Part shown: positions 8,540-17,209 of the stretch, piece after piece
How the letters are laid out: every line of letters begins with the position of its first letter
Numbering within the stretch: the stretch's first letter is position 1
Position numbers and translations under genes: made by a program
Notes under the pieces: generated by a model
What the model saw: only the letters and a program-made list of their open reading frames with translations
What the model was told of the DNA's origin: nothing
The model's database searches: none
Assembly: GCA_964476835.1 (NCBI GenBank)
Contig: CAYZCE010000012.1
Location: 1 to 57,260 of the forward strand
Reading direction: 5' to 3'
Source: PALSA-926 sp964476835
GTDB lineage: Bacteria > Pseudomonadota > Alphaproteobacteria > Micavibrionales > UBA2020
DNA length: 57,260 nt

Positions 8540-9762
8540 CATTCCTGAAACGCTTCCATTACCGCACCGACGCGGCGCTGGCGCTGACGGCGGTGCTGCT
8601 GCTCGGCATCGCGGGCACGGCGCTGTGGTTCAATGGGCTGGACAGCGACGACACGCTGCTCCTGAAAAAATCCGCCTTCGCCGACCTGCCCGGCTGGACG
8701 GCGGACGACCAGAAAGCGGCGCTCGCCGCCTTCGCGCGGTCGTGCGTGAAGATCGAGAAACTGGATTCAGGCAAGAACCTCGGCGGTTTCGCCGGCGCCG
8801 CGGCCGACTGGCAAGGCATCTGCCACGACCTTGCAAGCGCACCGCCCGCGGATGCGCGCACCTTTATCGAGGCGCATTTCGTGCCATACGAAACGTGGGG
8901 ACGCAACGGCCGGCAAGGCCTCTTCACCGGCTATTACGAGCCGATCCTGCACGGGTCGCTGACGCAGCATGACCGCTACCAATACCCGATCTACGGCCGC
9001 CCCGACGACCTGATCGACGTCGACCTCGGCGCATTCAAGCCCTCGCTTAAGGGCGAGAAGATCGTCGGGCGCGTCGACGGCAAGAAACTGATCCCCTACT
9101 ACGACCGCGCGGATATTGAAGACGGCGCGCTCGATGGCGCGGTGCCCGAGATTGTCTGGGCGGACGATCCCGTCGACGTCTTCTTCCTGCACATACAAGG
9201 TTCCGGCCGTGTGAAGCTCGACGACGGCAAGACGATCTATATCGGCTACAGCGGCGAAAACGGACGCCCTTACACCGCCATCGGGCGCGAGCTGCTGCGC
9301 ATCGGCGCGCTGACGAAGGAAAACGTCTCCATGCCCGCGATCCGCGACTGGCTGAAGAAACATCCCGATGAGGCGGCCGACGTGATGAACGTCGACCAGT
9401 CCTACATCTTCTTCCGCACCAACGAGGACAAGGGCGGCCCGATCGGCGCGCAGGGCGTGCCGCTGACCGCCGAGCGCAGCATCGCCGTCGACCGCAAGAA
9501 GATCCCGTACGGCGTGCCCATCTTCCTCGACGTCGCAAACCCCGATGGCGAACCGCGGCTGCAGCGCCTGATGGTCGCGCAGGATACCGGCGGCGCGATC
9601 GTGGGCGCGGTGCGTGCGGATTTTTTCTGGGGCGCGGGCGAAAAAGCCGCGCACAAGGCGGGCATCATGAAGAGCGCGGGGCAGAGCTGGCTCCTGCTGC
9701 CCGCGACCGTGACGGTGCCACCGGAGAAAACGAAGCAGCCGTGGTGGAAGTTCTGGCCTTAA
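8536..9762 (+). CDS. mltA: Membrane-bound lytic murein transglycosylase A
   Basis: Cleaves the MurNAc-GlcNAc bond of peptidoglycan to give 1,6-anhydro-muropeptides. It has 408 residues with an N-terminal membrane anchor (about 13-32) rather than a lipobox, the MltA substrate-binding domain beginning around LFTGYYEP (about 133-140), and the C-terminal 3D barrel with the catalytic Asp at Asp350 (AQDTGGAI). The start overlaps the Tim44-like gene by four bases. The 3' end shares a palindromic TTAA with the convergent lysR-type gene. Confidence 0.95.
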   Translation: MTFLKRFHYRTDAALALTAVLLLGIAGTALWFNGLDSDDTLLLKKSAFADLPGWTADDQKAALAAFARSCVKIEKLDSGKNLGGFAGAAADWQGICHDLASAPPADARTFIEAHFVPYETWGRNGRQGLFTGYYEPILHGSLTQHDRYQYPIYGRPDDLIDVDLGAFKPSLKGEKIVGRVDGKKLIPYYDRADIEDGALDGAVPEIVWADDPVDVFFLHIQGSGRVKLDDGKTIYIGYSGENGRPYTAIGRELLRIGALTKENVSMPAIRDWLKKHPDEAADVMNVDQSYIFFRTNEDKGGPIGAQGVPLTAERSIAVDRKKIPYGVPIFLDVANPDGEPRLQRLMVAQDTGGAIVGAVRADFFWGAGEKAAHKAGIMKSAGQSWLLLPATVTVPPEKTKQPWWKFWP

Positions 9763-10604
9763 GCCCCGGCCCAGAGTTTCTCGGCTTTCTTTGAGGCCGG
9801 TTTCGGGTCGCGCACCAACAGAATATCAACATCAAGCGGATGCGTGCCGGCGACGGGCACCAGGAATTCTTGCCTGACATCGTCCTCAATCAGGCTTTCC
9901 GGCACCACGGCGATGCCGAATCCCGCCAACGCCATCTCGCGCAGCAGGCCGGTCGAGGAGGCTTCGAAGGCGACGGTATTGGTTGCCAATTTCTTGCCCA
10001 ACACGGCCTCGGCGCAGCGGTTCATGTAGGAGCCTTGCTCATACATTAAAAGATCATCCGTCTTACCGGCAATCTTCGCACGCACGGCGATGAAGCGGTC
10101 GCGCGCCACGACACGCGACGCCAGGCCGGCCAAATCGGTGCGCGCGCCGATCTTTTCGACGGCGATGACCAGCGAGAAATCCACCAGCCCGCGCCGAAGG
10201 TCGTCGAAAGTGCCGGAGCCGCGCTGGTTCGACACGCGCAAGGCAAGGCCGGGAATGCGCTTTTGCAGCGCCTTGTACCACGTCGGGAAGAACGTACGCG
10301 AAATATAGGACGGCATGGAGAGGTAGATAGGCTGGGTCAAGCGCGTCGAGAGGTTGCGCGCGTCCTGCGCGGCGCGCTCGGCCAGGTCGACCAGCGTCTG
10401 CGCATGCAGGAGGAACCGTTCCCCCGACGTCGTCAGCTGGAAGTTCTTGGAAGCGCGGTCGACGAGATCCGCCCCCAGCCCCGTCTCCAGCGCGCGGATG
10501 CGGCGGGAGAAGGCGGGCTGCGTCACATGCCGCGCCGCCGCCGCTTTCGAGAACGACCGGCATTTGGCGAGCGCGACGAAATCCGCGAGTTGTTCGATAT
10601 CCAT
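9759..10604 (-). CDS. LysR-family transcriptional regulator
   Basis: A 281-residue LTTR with an N-terminal winged helix-turn-helix (about 15-45: FSKAAAARHVTQPAFSRRIRALE) and a C-terminal effector-binding domain from about residue 90. The effector is unknown. The ATG at 10604 (MDIEQLADF) gives the normal LysR start; a longer reading from 10640 adds 12 residues with no family resemblance. It lies 53 bases downstream of the PfkB kinase gene on the same strand, so it is probably transcribed with the kinase rather than divergent from a target, unusual for a LysR. Confidence 0.93.
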   Translation of the reverse strand: MDIEQLADFVALAKCRSFSKAAAARHVTQPAFSRRIRALETGLGADLVDRASKNFQLTTSGERFLLHAQTLVDLAERAAQDARNLSTRLTQPIYLSMPSYISRTFFPTWYKALQKRIPGLALRVSNQRGSGTFDDLRRGLVDFSLVIAVEKIGARTDLAGLASRVVARDRFIAVRAKIAGKTDDLLMYEQGSYMNRCAEAVLGKKLATNTVAFEASSTGLLREMALAGFGIAVVPESLIEDDVRQEFLVPVAGTHPLDVDILLVRDPKPASKKAEKLWAGA

Positions 10605-10657
10605 GCGTTGAATGTACGGTGCCTTGGGCGGCCTGGCCAATGCCGATTGCGTATGGG

Positions 10658-11581
10658 TTATAACTTTTGCGGCGCGGGGACTTCTTTCAGGCGCTTCTCA
10701 ATGTCGTCCATGAAAGGGGCGCCGTCCTGCGCGCCGAGGCCGAGGCACGAGAGCGACGCGCCGACGGAAGCGCGGTGCCACGCCTTGATCCAGTCCATGC
10801 CGTTCTGCAGGCAAGCGGCGAAGATGCCGCAGAAAGCGTCGCCGGCACCCGTCGAGTCGACCACTTCGACCTTGAGCGCGGAGGCGACATACAGGTCCGC
10901 GCCGCGCGCGGCGACGGAGCCTTTGCCTTCCATCGTCACGATGCAGCAGCAGCCGACCAGCTTGGCGACGTTGAGCGCGATCTGGGTGATCTCGGAAGCG
11001 GATTGGCGCAGGTGATACGCCAACTGGTGCGCCTCGATCTCGTTCATGATGAGGTAGTCGATGTTGCCGATCGCATCCTCGCCCAGCGGATGCACAGGCG
11101 CAGCGTTGAGGATCGTCGTCACGCCGCGCGCATGCGCGCGCTTGAGCATCGTGAACGTCTCCTGCGGGGTCATTTCCATCTGCGTGAGAATCAGGTTGCG
11201 CGGGATGAGCAGTTCATCCGGCACCTGGTCGGCGCGCGCGTCGAGGTTGGCGCCGGGCGCGGAGATCACAATGTTCTCGCCGTCGCTATCGACCGCGATG
11301 GTCGCGCAGCCGGTCGGCCGCTCCGAGATCGCGACGCCCGAGGCCATCACGCCCTGCGTCTTGAGGTTGCTGACCGAGCGGCGGCCGAAGTTGTCGTCGC
11401 CGACCATGCCGACCATCGCGACCTTGGCGCCGGCGCGCGCCGCGGCCACCGCCTGATTGGCGCCCTTGCCGCCCGTGTTGCTGAGGTAGTCGGTGCTGCA
11501 CATGACCGTCTCGCCCGGGTGGGGCAGGTGCCCGACCGGCATCATCATGTCGATGTTCAGCGAACCGAAGACAATAATCAC
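10658..11581 (-). CDS. PfkB-family carbohydrate kinase, ribokinase-like
   Basis: A sugar kinase of about 307 residues. The N-terminal signature includes the GSLNID segment and TGGKGANQAVAAARAG; the C-terminal ATP site and catalytic Asp lie in VDSTGAGDAFCG. Ribose is the most likely substrate by resemblance, but PfkB specificity cannot be read reliably. I place the start at the GTG at 11581 (VIIVFGSLNID): it has GGAGGAG about eleven bases upstream and matches family N-termini. Alternatives are ATGs at 11602 and 11635. The gene is divergent from hemA. Confidence 0.88.
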   Translation of the reverse strand: MIIVFGSLNIDMMMPVGHLPHPGETVMCSTDYLSNTGGKGANQAVAAARAGAKVAMVGMVGDDNFGRRSVSNLKTQGVMASGVAISERPTGCATIAVDSDGENIVISAPGANLDARADQVPDELLIPRNLILTQMEMTPQETFTMLKRAHARGVTTILNAAPVHPLGEDAIGNIDYLIMNEIEAHQLAYHLRQSASEITQIALNVAKLVGCCCIVTMEGKGSVAARGADLYVASALKVEVVDSTGAGDAFCGIFAACLQNGMDWIKAWHRASVGASLSCLGLGAQDGAPFMDDIEKRLKEVPAPQKL

Positions 11582-11738
11582 AGAAAAACCCCACTCCTCC
11601 ATCAGCTTAAGGCGGTTGCGGGGAAATTGCCACAAGAACGTCTTATTTTCCCGAATAAGTGCGCGCAGGGTTGCAATAACGCGGGAATGGGTGTAGTTCT
11701 AAAACCACCGAAACACTCCATTTCCAAGGTAGCTTCCG

Positions 11739-12989
11739 ATGCAGTCTGTTCCTCCCGCAAAACGGGTTCCGATGGGTTTCTATGAAAACTTTTTCGAGAA
11801 CCGGCTGAGCGACCTGCACAAGGAGGGCCGCTACCGCGTCTTCGCCGACATCGAGCGCAACGTCGGCAGCTTCCCAAAAGCGACCTACCGCGACGCGGCG
11901 GGTCACGCGCGCGAGATCACCATCTGGTGCAGCAACGACTACCTCGGCATGGGCCAGCACCCGGCCGTGCTGGAAGCCACATGTGCCGCCGTGAAATCTG
12001 CCGGCGCCGGCGCGGGCGGGACGCGCAACATTTCCGGCACCACGCACTACCACGTGCTGCTGGAGCAGGAACTGGCCGATTTGCACCAGAAGCCTGCGGC
12101 GCTCCTCTTCACCTCGGGCTATATCTCGAACGAGGCGGCGCTCAGCACGATTGCCAAGATGCTGCCCGACTGCATCATCTTCTCGGACGAGATGAACCAC
12201 GCCTCGATGATCCAGGGCATCCGCGGCTCAGGCTGCGAGAAATACATTTTCCGCCACAACGACATCGCGCACCTCGAGCAACTGCTCGCCTCGGTCGAGC
12301 GCTGCTGCCCCAAGATCATCGCGTTTGAATCCGTCTACTCGATGGACGGCGACATCGCGCCGATCAAGGAAATCTGCGACCTCGCGGAAAAATACGGCGC
12401 ACTCACCTACCTCGACGAAGTGCACGCCGTCGGCATGTACGGCGCGCGCGGCGCGGGCGTGGCGGAGCGCGACAACCAGATGCACCGCATCGACATCGTC
12501 GAAGGCACGCTCGGCAAGGCCTTCGGCGTGATGGGCGGCTATATCGCCAGCACCAAGGCGATCATCGACATCGTGCGCTCCTATGCCTCCAGCTTCATCT
12601 TCACCACGGCGCTGCCGCCCGGCCTGCTGGCCGGCGCGATCGCCAGCGTACGGCATCTCAAGACTTCGCAGATCGAACGCGCGCGCCATCAGGAACGCGC
12701 GGCGACGCTGAAGAAGCTGCTGGCCGCGCGCGGCCTGCCCGTCATGGATTCCGTCAGCCACATCGTGCCGGTGCTGGTGGGCGACGCGCGCCTGTGCAAG
12801 AAGGCTTCCGACGACCTGCTGCTGCACCACAACATCTATGTGCAGCCGATCAACTACCCGACCGTGCCGCGCGGCACCGAACGCCTGCGCCTCACGCCCT
12901 CGCCCTTCCACACTGATGCCGACATGGAAGCGCTGGCCGACGCGCTGTGCGACGTCTGGGCGGGCCTGTCCTTGAAACGCGCCGCCTGA
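11739..12989 (+). CDS. hemA: 5-Aminolevulinate synthase
   Basis: PLP enzyme condensing glycine and succinyl-CoA into 5-aminolevulinate, the first step of the C4 haem pathway used by Alphaproteobacteria. It has 416 residues. The PLP-binding lysine is Lys260, within EGTLGKAFGVMGGY, and the family's GRYRVFADIER segment is near the N-terminus. The ATG at 11739 has AAGG nine bases upstream; an internal ATG at 11772 (MGFYENFF) is closer to some family N-termini but lacks a good ribosome site. The gene is followed four bases after its stop by ribF. hemC and hemD are about 24 kb downstream. Confidence 0.97.
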   Translation: MQSVPPAKRVPMGFYENFFENRLSDLHKEGRYRVFADIERNVGSFPKATYRDAAGHAREITIWCSNDYLGMGQHPAVLEATCAAVKSAGAGAGGTRNISGTTHYHVLLEQELADLHQKPAALLFTSGYISNEAALSTIAKMLPDCIIFSDEMNHASMIQGIRGSGCEKYIFRHNDIAHLEQLLASVERCCPKIIAFESVYSMDGDIAPIKEICDLAEKYGALTYLDEVHAVGMYGARGAGVAERDNQMHRIDIVEGTLGKAFGVMGGYIASTKAIIDIVRSYASSFIFTTALPPGLLAGAIASVRHLKTSQIERARHQERAATLKKLLAARGLPVMDSVSHIVPVLVGDARLCKKASDDLLLHHNIYVQPINYPTVPRGTERLRLTPSPFHTDADMEALADALCDVWAGLSLKRAA

Positions 12990-12993
12990 CCCC

Positions 12994-13926
12994 ATGTTGT
13001 ACGGGCTGAACGACAAGGCCCCGGAACAGATGCGCGGCGCGGTGCTGGCCATCGGCAACTTCGACGGCATGCACAAAGGCCACCGCGCGCTGATCGAGGC
13101 CGCGAAAAAAATCGGCGGCCCTGTCGCCGCCCTGACTTTCGAGCCGCATCCGCGCCAATTCTTCAAGCCCGACATCGCGCCCTTCCGCATCACGCATATG
13201 CCGATGAAGGAACGCCTGATGAAGGACGCCGGCGTCGCGCACGTGTTCGCCTATGCCTTCAACAAGGAACTGGCCGGCCTGACGGCGCAGGAATTCATCG
13301 ACCGCATCCTCGTCCAGAACCTCGGCGTCGCCCATGTCGTCGTCGGGCATGATTTCGCCTTCGGCCGCGGCCGCGACGGCACCGTCGAGACGCTGAAGAA
13401 CAACGGCCGCTTCGGCGTCACCGTGATGCCGCCAGTGGCAGACGCCAATGGCGACGTGTACTCTTCCACCGCCATCCGCGACCTGCTGCGGCGCGGGGAG
13501 TTCGACGCGGCGGCGGAAAAGCTCGGCTGGCGCTGGCAAATCGAATCTCCCATCGTGCACGGCGATGCGCGCGGGCGCACGCTCGGCTTCCCAACCGCCA
13601 ACCAGGAAGTCGACGACTATCTCCGCATCCCTTACGGCATCTACGCCGTGAAGGTGAAGATCGCAGGCGAAGACAAATGGCGCGACGGGGCGGCCAATTT
13701 CGGCATCCGCCCGATGTTCGAGATCAACCGTCCGCTGCTCGAAACCTTCGTGTTCGACTTCACCGGCAACCTTTATGGCAAAATCCTGCGCGTGATGCCC
13801 GTCAAGCATCTGCGCGACGAAAAATCCTTCGCGGGGCTGGAGCCGCTGATCGCGCAGATGAAAGAAGATTGCATCAAGGCCAAGGCTGTGCTGGAATCTT
13901 TCAAATTCCAAGAAGGCAGCCGATGA
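12994..13926 (+). CDS. ribF: Bifunctional riboflavin kinase / FAD synthetase
   Basis: Converts riboflavin to FMN and FMN to FAD. The 310 residues contain the N-terminal nucleotidyltransferase domain with GNFDGMHKGH at about residues 22-31 and the STAIRDLL motif near 158-165, then the C-terminal kinase domain with GRTLGFPTAN near 194-203. Length and domain order are standard. The start is four bases after the hemA stop and the end overlaps lspA as ATGA, so hemA-ribF-lspA-DUF3035 forms one operon linking haem, flavin and lipoprotein processing. ribF next to lspA (and usually ileS) is widespread. Confidence 0.97.
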   Translation: MLYGLNDKAPEQMRGAVLAIGNFDGMHKGHRALIEAAKKIGGPVAALTFEPHPRQFFKPDIAPFRITHMPMKERLMKDAGVAHVFAYAFNKELAGLTAQEFIDRILVQNLGVAHVVVGHDFAFGRGRDGTVETLKNNGRFGVTVMPPVADANGDVYSSTAIRDLLRRGEFDAAAEKLGWRWQIESPIVHGDARGRTLGFPTANQEVDDYLRIPYGIYAVKVKIAGEDKWRDGAANFGIRPMFEINRPLLETFVFDFTGNLYGKILRVMPVKHLRDEKSFAGLEPLIAQMKEDCIKAKAVLESFKFQEGSR

Positions 13927-14486
13927 ACACGCTCTCGACACCCGGAAAACATGTCGCCGCCGCGCTCGCATTGGTCGCAGGTACTTGCGTGGCCGACCAG
14001 CTGTCGAAGTGGTACGTCTCGGAACGCCTGCTGACCGACGGCAACCGTCCTTTCGGCGCATGGATCGCGAATGCGCGCGCGGTGGATTTCTCCGCCGCCG
14101 CGACATCCGTCACGCTCGCGCCCATGCTCGACTTCACGCTGGTCTGGAACAAGGGCGTCAGTTTCGGGCTTGGCGCCGGTCATGTCGGTCCTTGGCTTTT
14201 CGTCGCCTTCTCGATGCTGGCGGGCTTCCTGCTCTTCGTCTGGGCGACGCGCGCGCAATCGCGCGGCCTGTCCACGGCGCTCGCGCTGATCGCGGGCGGC
14301 GCGTTCTCCAACGCTTACGACCGGCTGCGCTTCGGCGCGGTGGTCGACTTCATCGACGCGCATGTCGGCAGCTGGCACTGGCCGGCGTTCAACGTCGCCG
14401 ACAGCTGCATCGTGCTCGGCGCAGCATTCATCATGATCGACACGCTTATTTCAGACAGGAAGGCTTCCCATGAAACTGCAAAATAA
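13923..14486 (+). CDS. lspA: Lipoprotein signal peptidase (signal peptidase II)
   Basis: Inner-membrane aspartic protease that removes signal peptides from prolipoproteins. 187 residues with four predicted membrane helices. The catalytic pair is visible as Asp133 (NAYDRLRFGAVVDFI) and Asp160 (FNVADS). The start ATG overlaps the ribF TGA. A region of about 20 residues between helix 1 and the first periplasmic strand is longer than in E. coli. The last 17 bases overlap the next gene, a lipoprotein that would itself be an LspA substrate. Confidence 0.96.
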   Translation: MNTLSTPGKHVAAALALVAGTCVADQLSKWYVSERLLTDGNRPFGAWIANARAVDFSAAATSVTLAPMLDFTLVWNKGVSFGLGAGHVGPWLFVAFSMLAGFLLFVWATRAQSRGLSTALALIAGGAFSNAYDRLRFGAVVDFIDAHVGSWHWPAFNVADSCIVLGAAFIMIDTLISDRKASHETAK

Positions 14487-15030
14487 AATACTCCTCCTCG
14501 CGCTGGTCGCGCTGGCCGGCTGCTCCTCGGTCAAGAAGGAGCTCGGCGTCGACCGCAACTCGCCCGACGAATTCATGGTCGTCAAGCGCGCGCCGCTGAC
14601 GCTGCCGCCGGATTACAGCCTGCGCCCGCCGTCGGATGCCAACATCGCCGCACCTTCCGACGCCGTCACGACGGCTGAAAGCGCGGTGATGGGCGACAGC
14701 AAGAAAACCGTCACGGCAAAGCCGGCCGCCGGCGACAAGGCTTTCCTCGGCAGCCTCGGCGCCGATGCCGACAACGGCGACATCCGCCGCAAGATCGACG
14801 AGGACAACGGCTACATCTCGCTCGAGAACCGCTCGCTCGCCGACAAGCTGAGCGACTGGAAGGACGGCGACAGCAGCGCGGTCGTGAAGGACCATGCGCC
14901 CGTCTCGACCGTCGACGCCGCCGCGGAAGCCGACCGCCTGAAGAAGAACAAGGCCGAAGGCAAGCCCGTCAACGAAGGCGACGTGCCCGTCATCAAGAAG
15001 ACCTCGGGCACGCTCGACAAGATTTTCTAA
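14470..15030 (+). CDS. DUF3035 lipoprotein
   Basis: A 186-residue predicted lipoprotein. The signal peptide ends in a lipobox (ALAGC, Cys18), followed by the conserved NSPDEF...PPDYSLRPP segment typical of DUF3035. The remainder is Asp/Lys-rich and probably disordered. The function is not established. Its start lies inside the end of lspA. It converges on the PiT gene, the two sharing the bases CTAA at 15027-15030. Confidence 0.88.
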   Translation: MKLQNKILLLALVALAGCSSVKKELGVDRNSPDEFMVVKRAPLTLPPDYSLRPPSDANIAAPSDAVTTAESAVMGDSKKTVTAKPAAGDKAFLGSLGADADNGDIRRKIDEDNGYISLENRSLADKLSDWKDGDSSAVVKDHAPVSTVDAAAEADRLKKNKAEGKPVNEGDVPVIKKTSGTLDKIF

Positions 15031-16031
15031 AAGACGACCAGCTTATAAAGCGTCATCAGCCCGCCTGAAAACAGGAACGTCAGGGGGATCGTCAATACCC
15101 ATGCCGTGACGATGTCGCCGACCACGCCCCAGCGCACGGCGGACAACCCTTGCGTCGCGCCCACACCCATGATCGAGGCGGTGATGACGTGGGTGGTGCT
15201 GAGCGGCACGCCGAAGTGGGACGCGCCGCCGATGACGGCCGCCGAGGTCATCTCGGCCGCGAAGCCCTGCGGCGGGTCGAGCTTGATCATCTTGCTGCCG
15301 AGCGTGCGGATGATGCGCCAGCCGCCCGACATGGTGCCGGCGCCCATCGCCAGCGCGCACGCCATCTTCACCCACAGCGGCACCTCGAAAGCGCGGCCGG
15401 GGAAAGCCAGCATCAGCGCCAGCGCGATGATGCCCATGGATTTCTGCGCGTCGTTGCGCCCGTGACTGAGCGCCATGAACCCCGCCGACACAACCTGCAA
15501 CCGTGAAAAAGCCCGCCGGATGAAGGACGGATGCAGGCGGTAAATCGCCCAGGTCAGCGCCACCATCGTCACGAAGCCGCCCGCCACGCCGAGCACGGGC
15601 GCCGCTGCCATCGGCAGGACGACCTTGTCGAGCAGCGCGCCCCACATGATGTCGTCGCGGCCGCCGCCAGCCGAGAAATACGTCGCGCCGAGCAGCGAGC
15701 CGATGACGGCATGCGACGAGCTGGTCGGCAATCCCTTGTACCACGTCAATACGTTCCACAAGATCGCCGACACGATCGTGCAGAAGACGGTATGCAGCGA
15801 AATGGCCGCCGCGTTCACCAGCCCCTTGCCGATGGTGGCGGCGACTTCGGTGCCCATCATCGCGCCGACGAAGTTCAACGTGCCTGCATAAAGCACCGCC
15901 GTGCGCGGCTTCATCGCGCGCGTCGACACGGCGGTGGCGATGGAATTGGCGGTGTCGTGAAAACCGTTGGTGTAGTCGAAGGCCAACGTCAGCGCGATCA
16001 CGACGCAGAGCAGGAGCGGGATCGTTTCCAT
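15027..16031 (-). CDS. PiT-family inorganic phosphate transporter
   Basis: Inner-membrane low-affinity phosphate symporter, 334 residues with about ten hydrophobic segments. The two inverted PiT repeats each begin with the family signature: NGFHDTANSIAT near residue 22 and the GRNDAQKSMG segment near 190. It is preceded by a DUF47 (PhoU-like) gene four bases upstream on the same strand, the usual partner of PiT transporters. No pst genes are nearby. Confidence 0.95.
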   Translation of the reverse strand: METIPLLLCVVIALTLAFDYTNGFHDTANSIATAVSTRAMKPRTAVLYAGTLNFVGAMMGTEVAATIGKGLVNAAAISLHTVFCTIVSAILWNVLTWYKGLPTSSSHAVIGSLLGATYFSAGGGRDDIMWGALLDKVVLPMAAAPVLGVAGGFVTMVALTWAIYRLHPSFIRRAFSRLQVVSAGFMALSHGRNDAQKSMGIIALALMLAFPGRAFEVPLWVKMACALAMGAGTMSGGWRIIRTLGSKMIKLDPPQGFAAEMTSAAVIGGASHFGVPLSTTHVITASIMGVGATQGLSAVRWGVVGDIVTAWVLTIPLTFLFSGGLMTLYKLVVF

Positions 16032-16035
16032 GCGG

Positions 16036-16668
16036 TCAGCTGTACTTGAGGACGATTTGCAGCATCACCGCGGCGGCGTCGCGGTAGCTGTCGATAATCT
16101 TTTCCATCAGGTAGTAGATGTCTTTGCGCAGGATTAGGTCCTTCGCGTCGCGCGGGGCGGAGAACAGCGCGGAGAGCAATTCCTGCAGTACATCGTCGCC
16201 CTTCTGTTCCAGCGCGTGCAGCACGGCGACGCGCTCGATCACCTTCTTGCCGTTGCGGCGGGAGATCAGGTCGCCGACCATCTCTTCCATCACCTGCGCC
16301 TCGCCTGCGATCACGGCGGCCTGCTGCGCGAAATCGCTTTCCGCGCCGCGCAGGCCGTGCAGCGTCATGCGCTGGATGGTCTTCTCGACCGTCTTGGGGA
16401 TGCGGTAGAGGCTGTGCGCGAAATTCTGGATGTCCTCGCGGTCGAAGGGCGTCACGAAAGTGCGGCCGAGGTCGTCGGTCAGCTTTCCCATGACGTCCTT
16501 GGAGGCGCTGCGGCAGCGCATGATGCCTTCGCCCGCCGTTGCCCGCGACGCATCGTCGGCCGCCGACACGAAATCGCCGAGCAGGCGCGCGCAGCGGTTG
16601 GCCTCGGCCGCGAGCGCGGTCAGGTAGGTGTAGAATTTTTCCTCTTTGGGAAGGAAGCTGAAACCCAT
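16036..16668 (-). CDS. DUF47 (PhoU-like) phosphate transport regulator
   Basis: A 210-residue all-helical cytoplasmic protein of the DUF47/TIGR00153 family, related to PhoU. The conserved FLPKEEKFY near the N-terminus and repeated acidic helices (REDIQNFAHSLYRI near residues 87-100) fit the family. Such proteins are encoded beside PiT transporters and are thought to modulate their activity or metal handling. Here it is first in a two-gene operon with the transporter. Confidence 0.92.
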   Translation of the reverse strand: MGFSFLPKEEKFYTYLTALAAEANRCARLLGDFVSAADDASRATAGEGIMRCRSASKDVMGKLTDDLGRTFVTPFDREDIQNFAHSLYRIPKTVEKTIQRMTLHGLRGAESDFAQQAAVIAGEAQVMEEMVGDLISRRNGKKVIERVAVLHALEQKGDDVLQELLSALFSAPRDAKDLILRKDIYYLMEKIIDSYRDAAAVMLQIVLKYS

Positions 16669-16715
16669 GACCGTCCTCCGTGCCGTTGTGCGAAGGACAG
16701 TATATCAACTCATCG

Positions 16716-16976
16716 TCAGACGCGGTACTCGAACGTCCGGCAGCCGATGTTGTTCGGCGTGATCAGCGCGTGGTGACCGACGCGGACGGAGTGCAGCTTG
16801 CCGTCGATCTCGCGCGTCCAGAAATCGAGGAACTTGTGCAGGCGCGGAAATTTGGGATCAAGGTCGTAGTCCTGCCACAGGTAGGTCTGCAGCAGCATCG
16901 GGTGATCCGGCAGGCAATATAAGATCTCCGCCGTGGTCAACCGGTAGTCTTCCAGTTGAACAATCAAGTTTGCCAT
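16716..16976 (-). CDS. usg: Usg-family protein
   Basis: A small 86-residue protein of the Usg family found in Alphaproteobacteria. The conserved stretches YRLTTAEILYCLPDHP, WQDYDLDPKFP and HSVRV are all present. The function is unknown; the name comes from its position near trp genes in other genomes, and no trp gene is present here. It is divergent from groES, and the 8-base inverted repeat at 17019-17040 lies in its upstream region. Confidence 0.93.
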   Translation of the reverse strand: MANLIVQLEDYRLTTAEILYCLPDHPMLLQTYLWQDYDLDPKFPRLHKFLDFWTREIDGKLHSVRVGHHALITPNNIGCRTFEYRV

Positions 16977-17130
16977 ATTCTTGAACTCCTGTATCGAATC
17001 TGGCCGTTCTTCCGTCAGGAAGTGACGATTCTGTCACTTCATTTAGTTCTATCTTACCACAGATTCGGGAAGGTGTTGGAATCAATGTGTTTTCGCTCTC
17101 ACGCCTGTATGGCGATCTCTTTGAACTCGC
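16977..17130. other. usg-groES intergenic region, GANTC-rich
   Basis: This AT-richer gap separates the divergent usg and groES genes. Four GANTC motifs, the CcrM methylation target of Alphaproteobacteria, occur in 88 bases: 16996-17000, 17027-17031, 17062-17066 and 17079-17083. About one per 290 bases is expected at this base composition. The second lies in the loop of a perfect inverted repeat. The groES promoter follows immediately. Confidence 0.6.
17019..17040. repeat. Perfect 8-base inverted repeat (possible operator)
   Basis: The arms GAAGTGAC and GTCACTTC are separated by six bases that contain GATTC, a GANTC site. No T-run follows on either strand, so it is unlikely to be a terminator. 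It lies 43 bases before the usg start and about 90 bases before the groES -35, where an operator would be reasonable. Confidence 0.45.
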
Positions 17131-17159
17131 TTGAAAATTATCCACAGCGGGGGTACAAA
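17131..17159 (+). promoter_or_regulatory. groESL promoter, sigma-70-like
   Basis: TTGAAA (17131-17136) and TACAAA (17154-17159) are separated by exactly 17 bases. The predicted start site falls around 17166, inside the CIRCE operator, the arrangement expected for HrcA repression. The spacer also contains a DnaA box. Confidence 0.7.
17138..17146 (+). promoter_or_regulatory. Perfect DnaA box in the groESL promoter spacer
   Basis: TTATCCACA matches the high-affinity DnaA box exactly and lies between the -35 and -10 of the groESL promoter, where bound DnaA would compete with RNA polymerase. Confidence 0.55.
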
Positions 17160-17186
17160 TTGGCACTCTTAAATAACGAGTGCTAA
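17160..17186 (+). promoter_or_regulatory. CIRCE operator (HrcA-binding site)
   Basis: TTGGCACTC - nine bases - GAGTGCTAA. Against the consensus TTAGCACTC-N9-GAGTGCTAA there is one mismatch, and the spacing is exact. It lies 24 bases before the groES start codon. hrcA itself is not in the window. Confidence 0.93.
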
Positions 17187-17209
17187 CAACCCAAAGGAGC
17201 AAAAAAACC

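Noticed and set aside
17180..17209. Upstream in-frame start for groES at 17180
   Set aside because: It lies inside the CIRCE element and near the predicted transcription start; the ATG at 17210 has a proper ribosome site and the family N-terminus.
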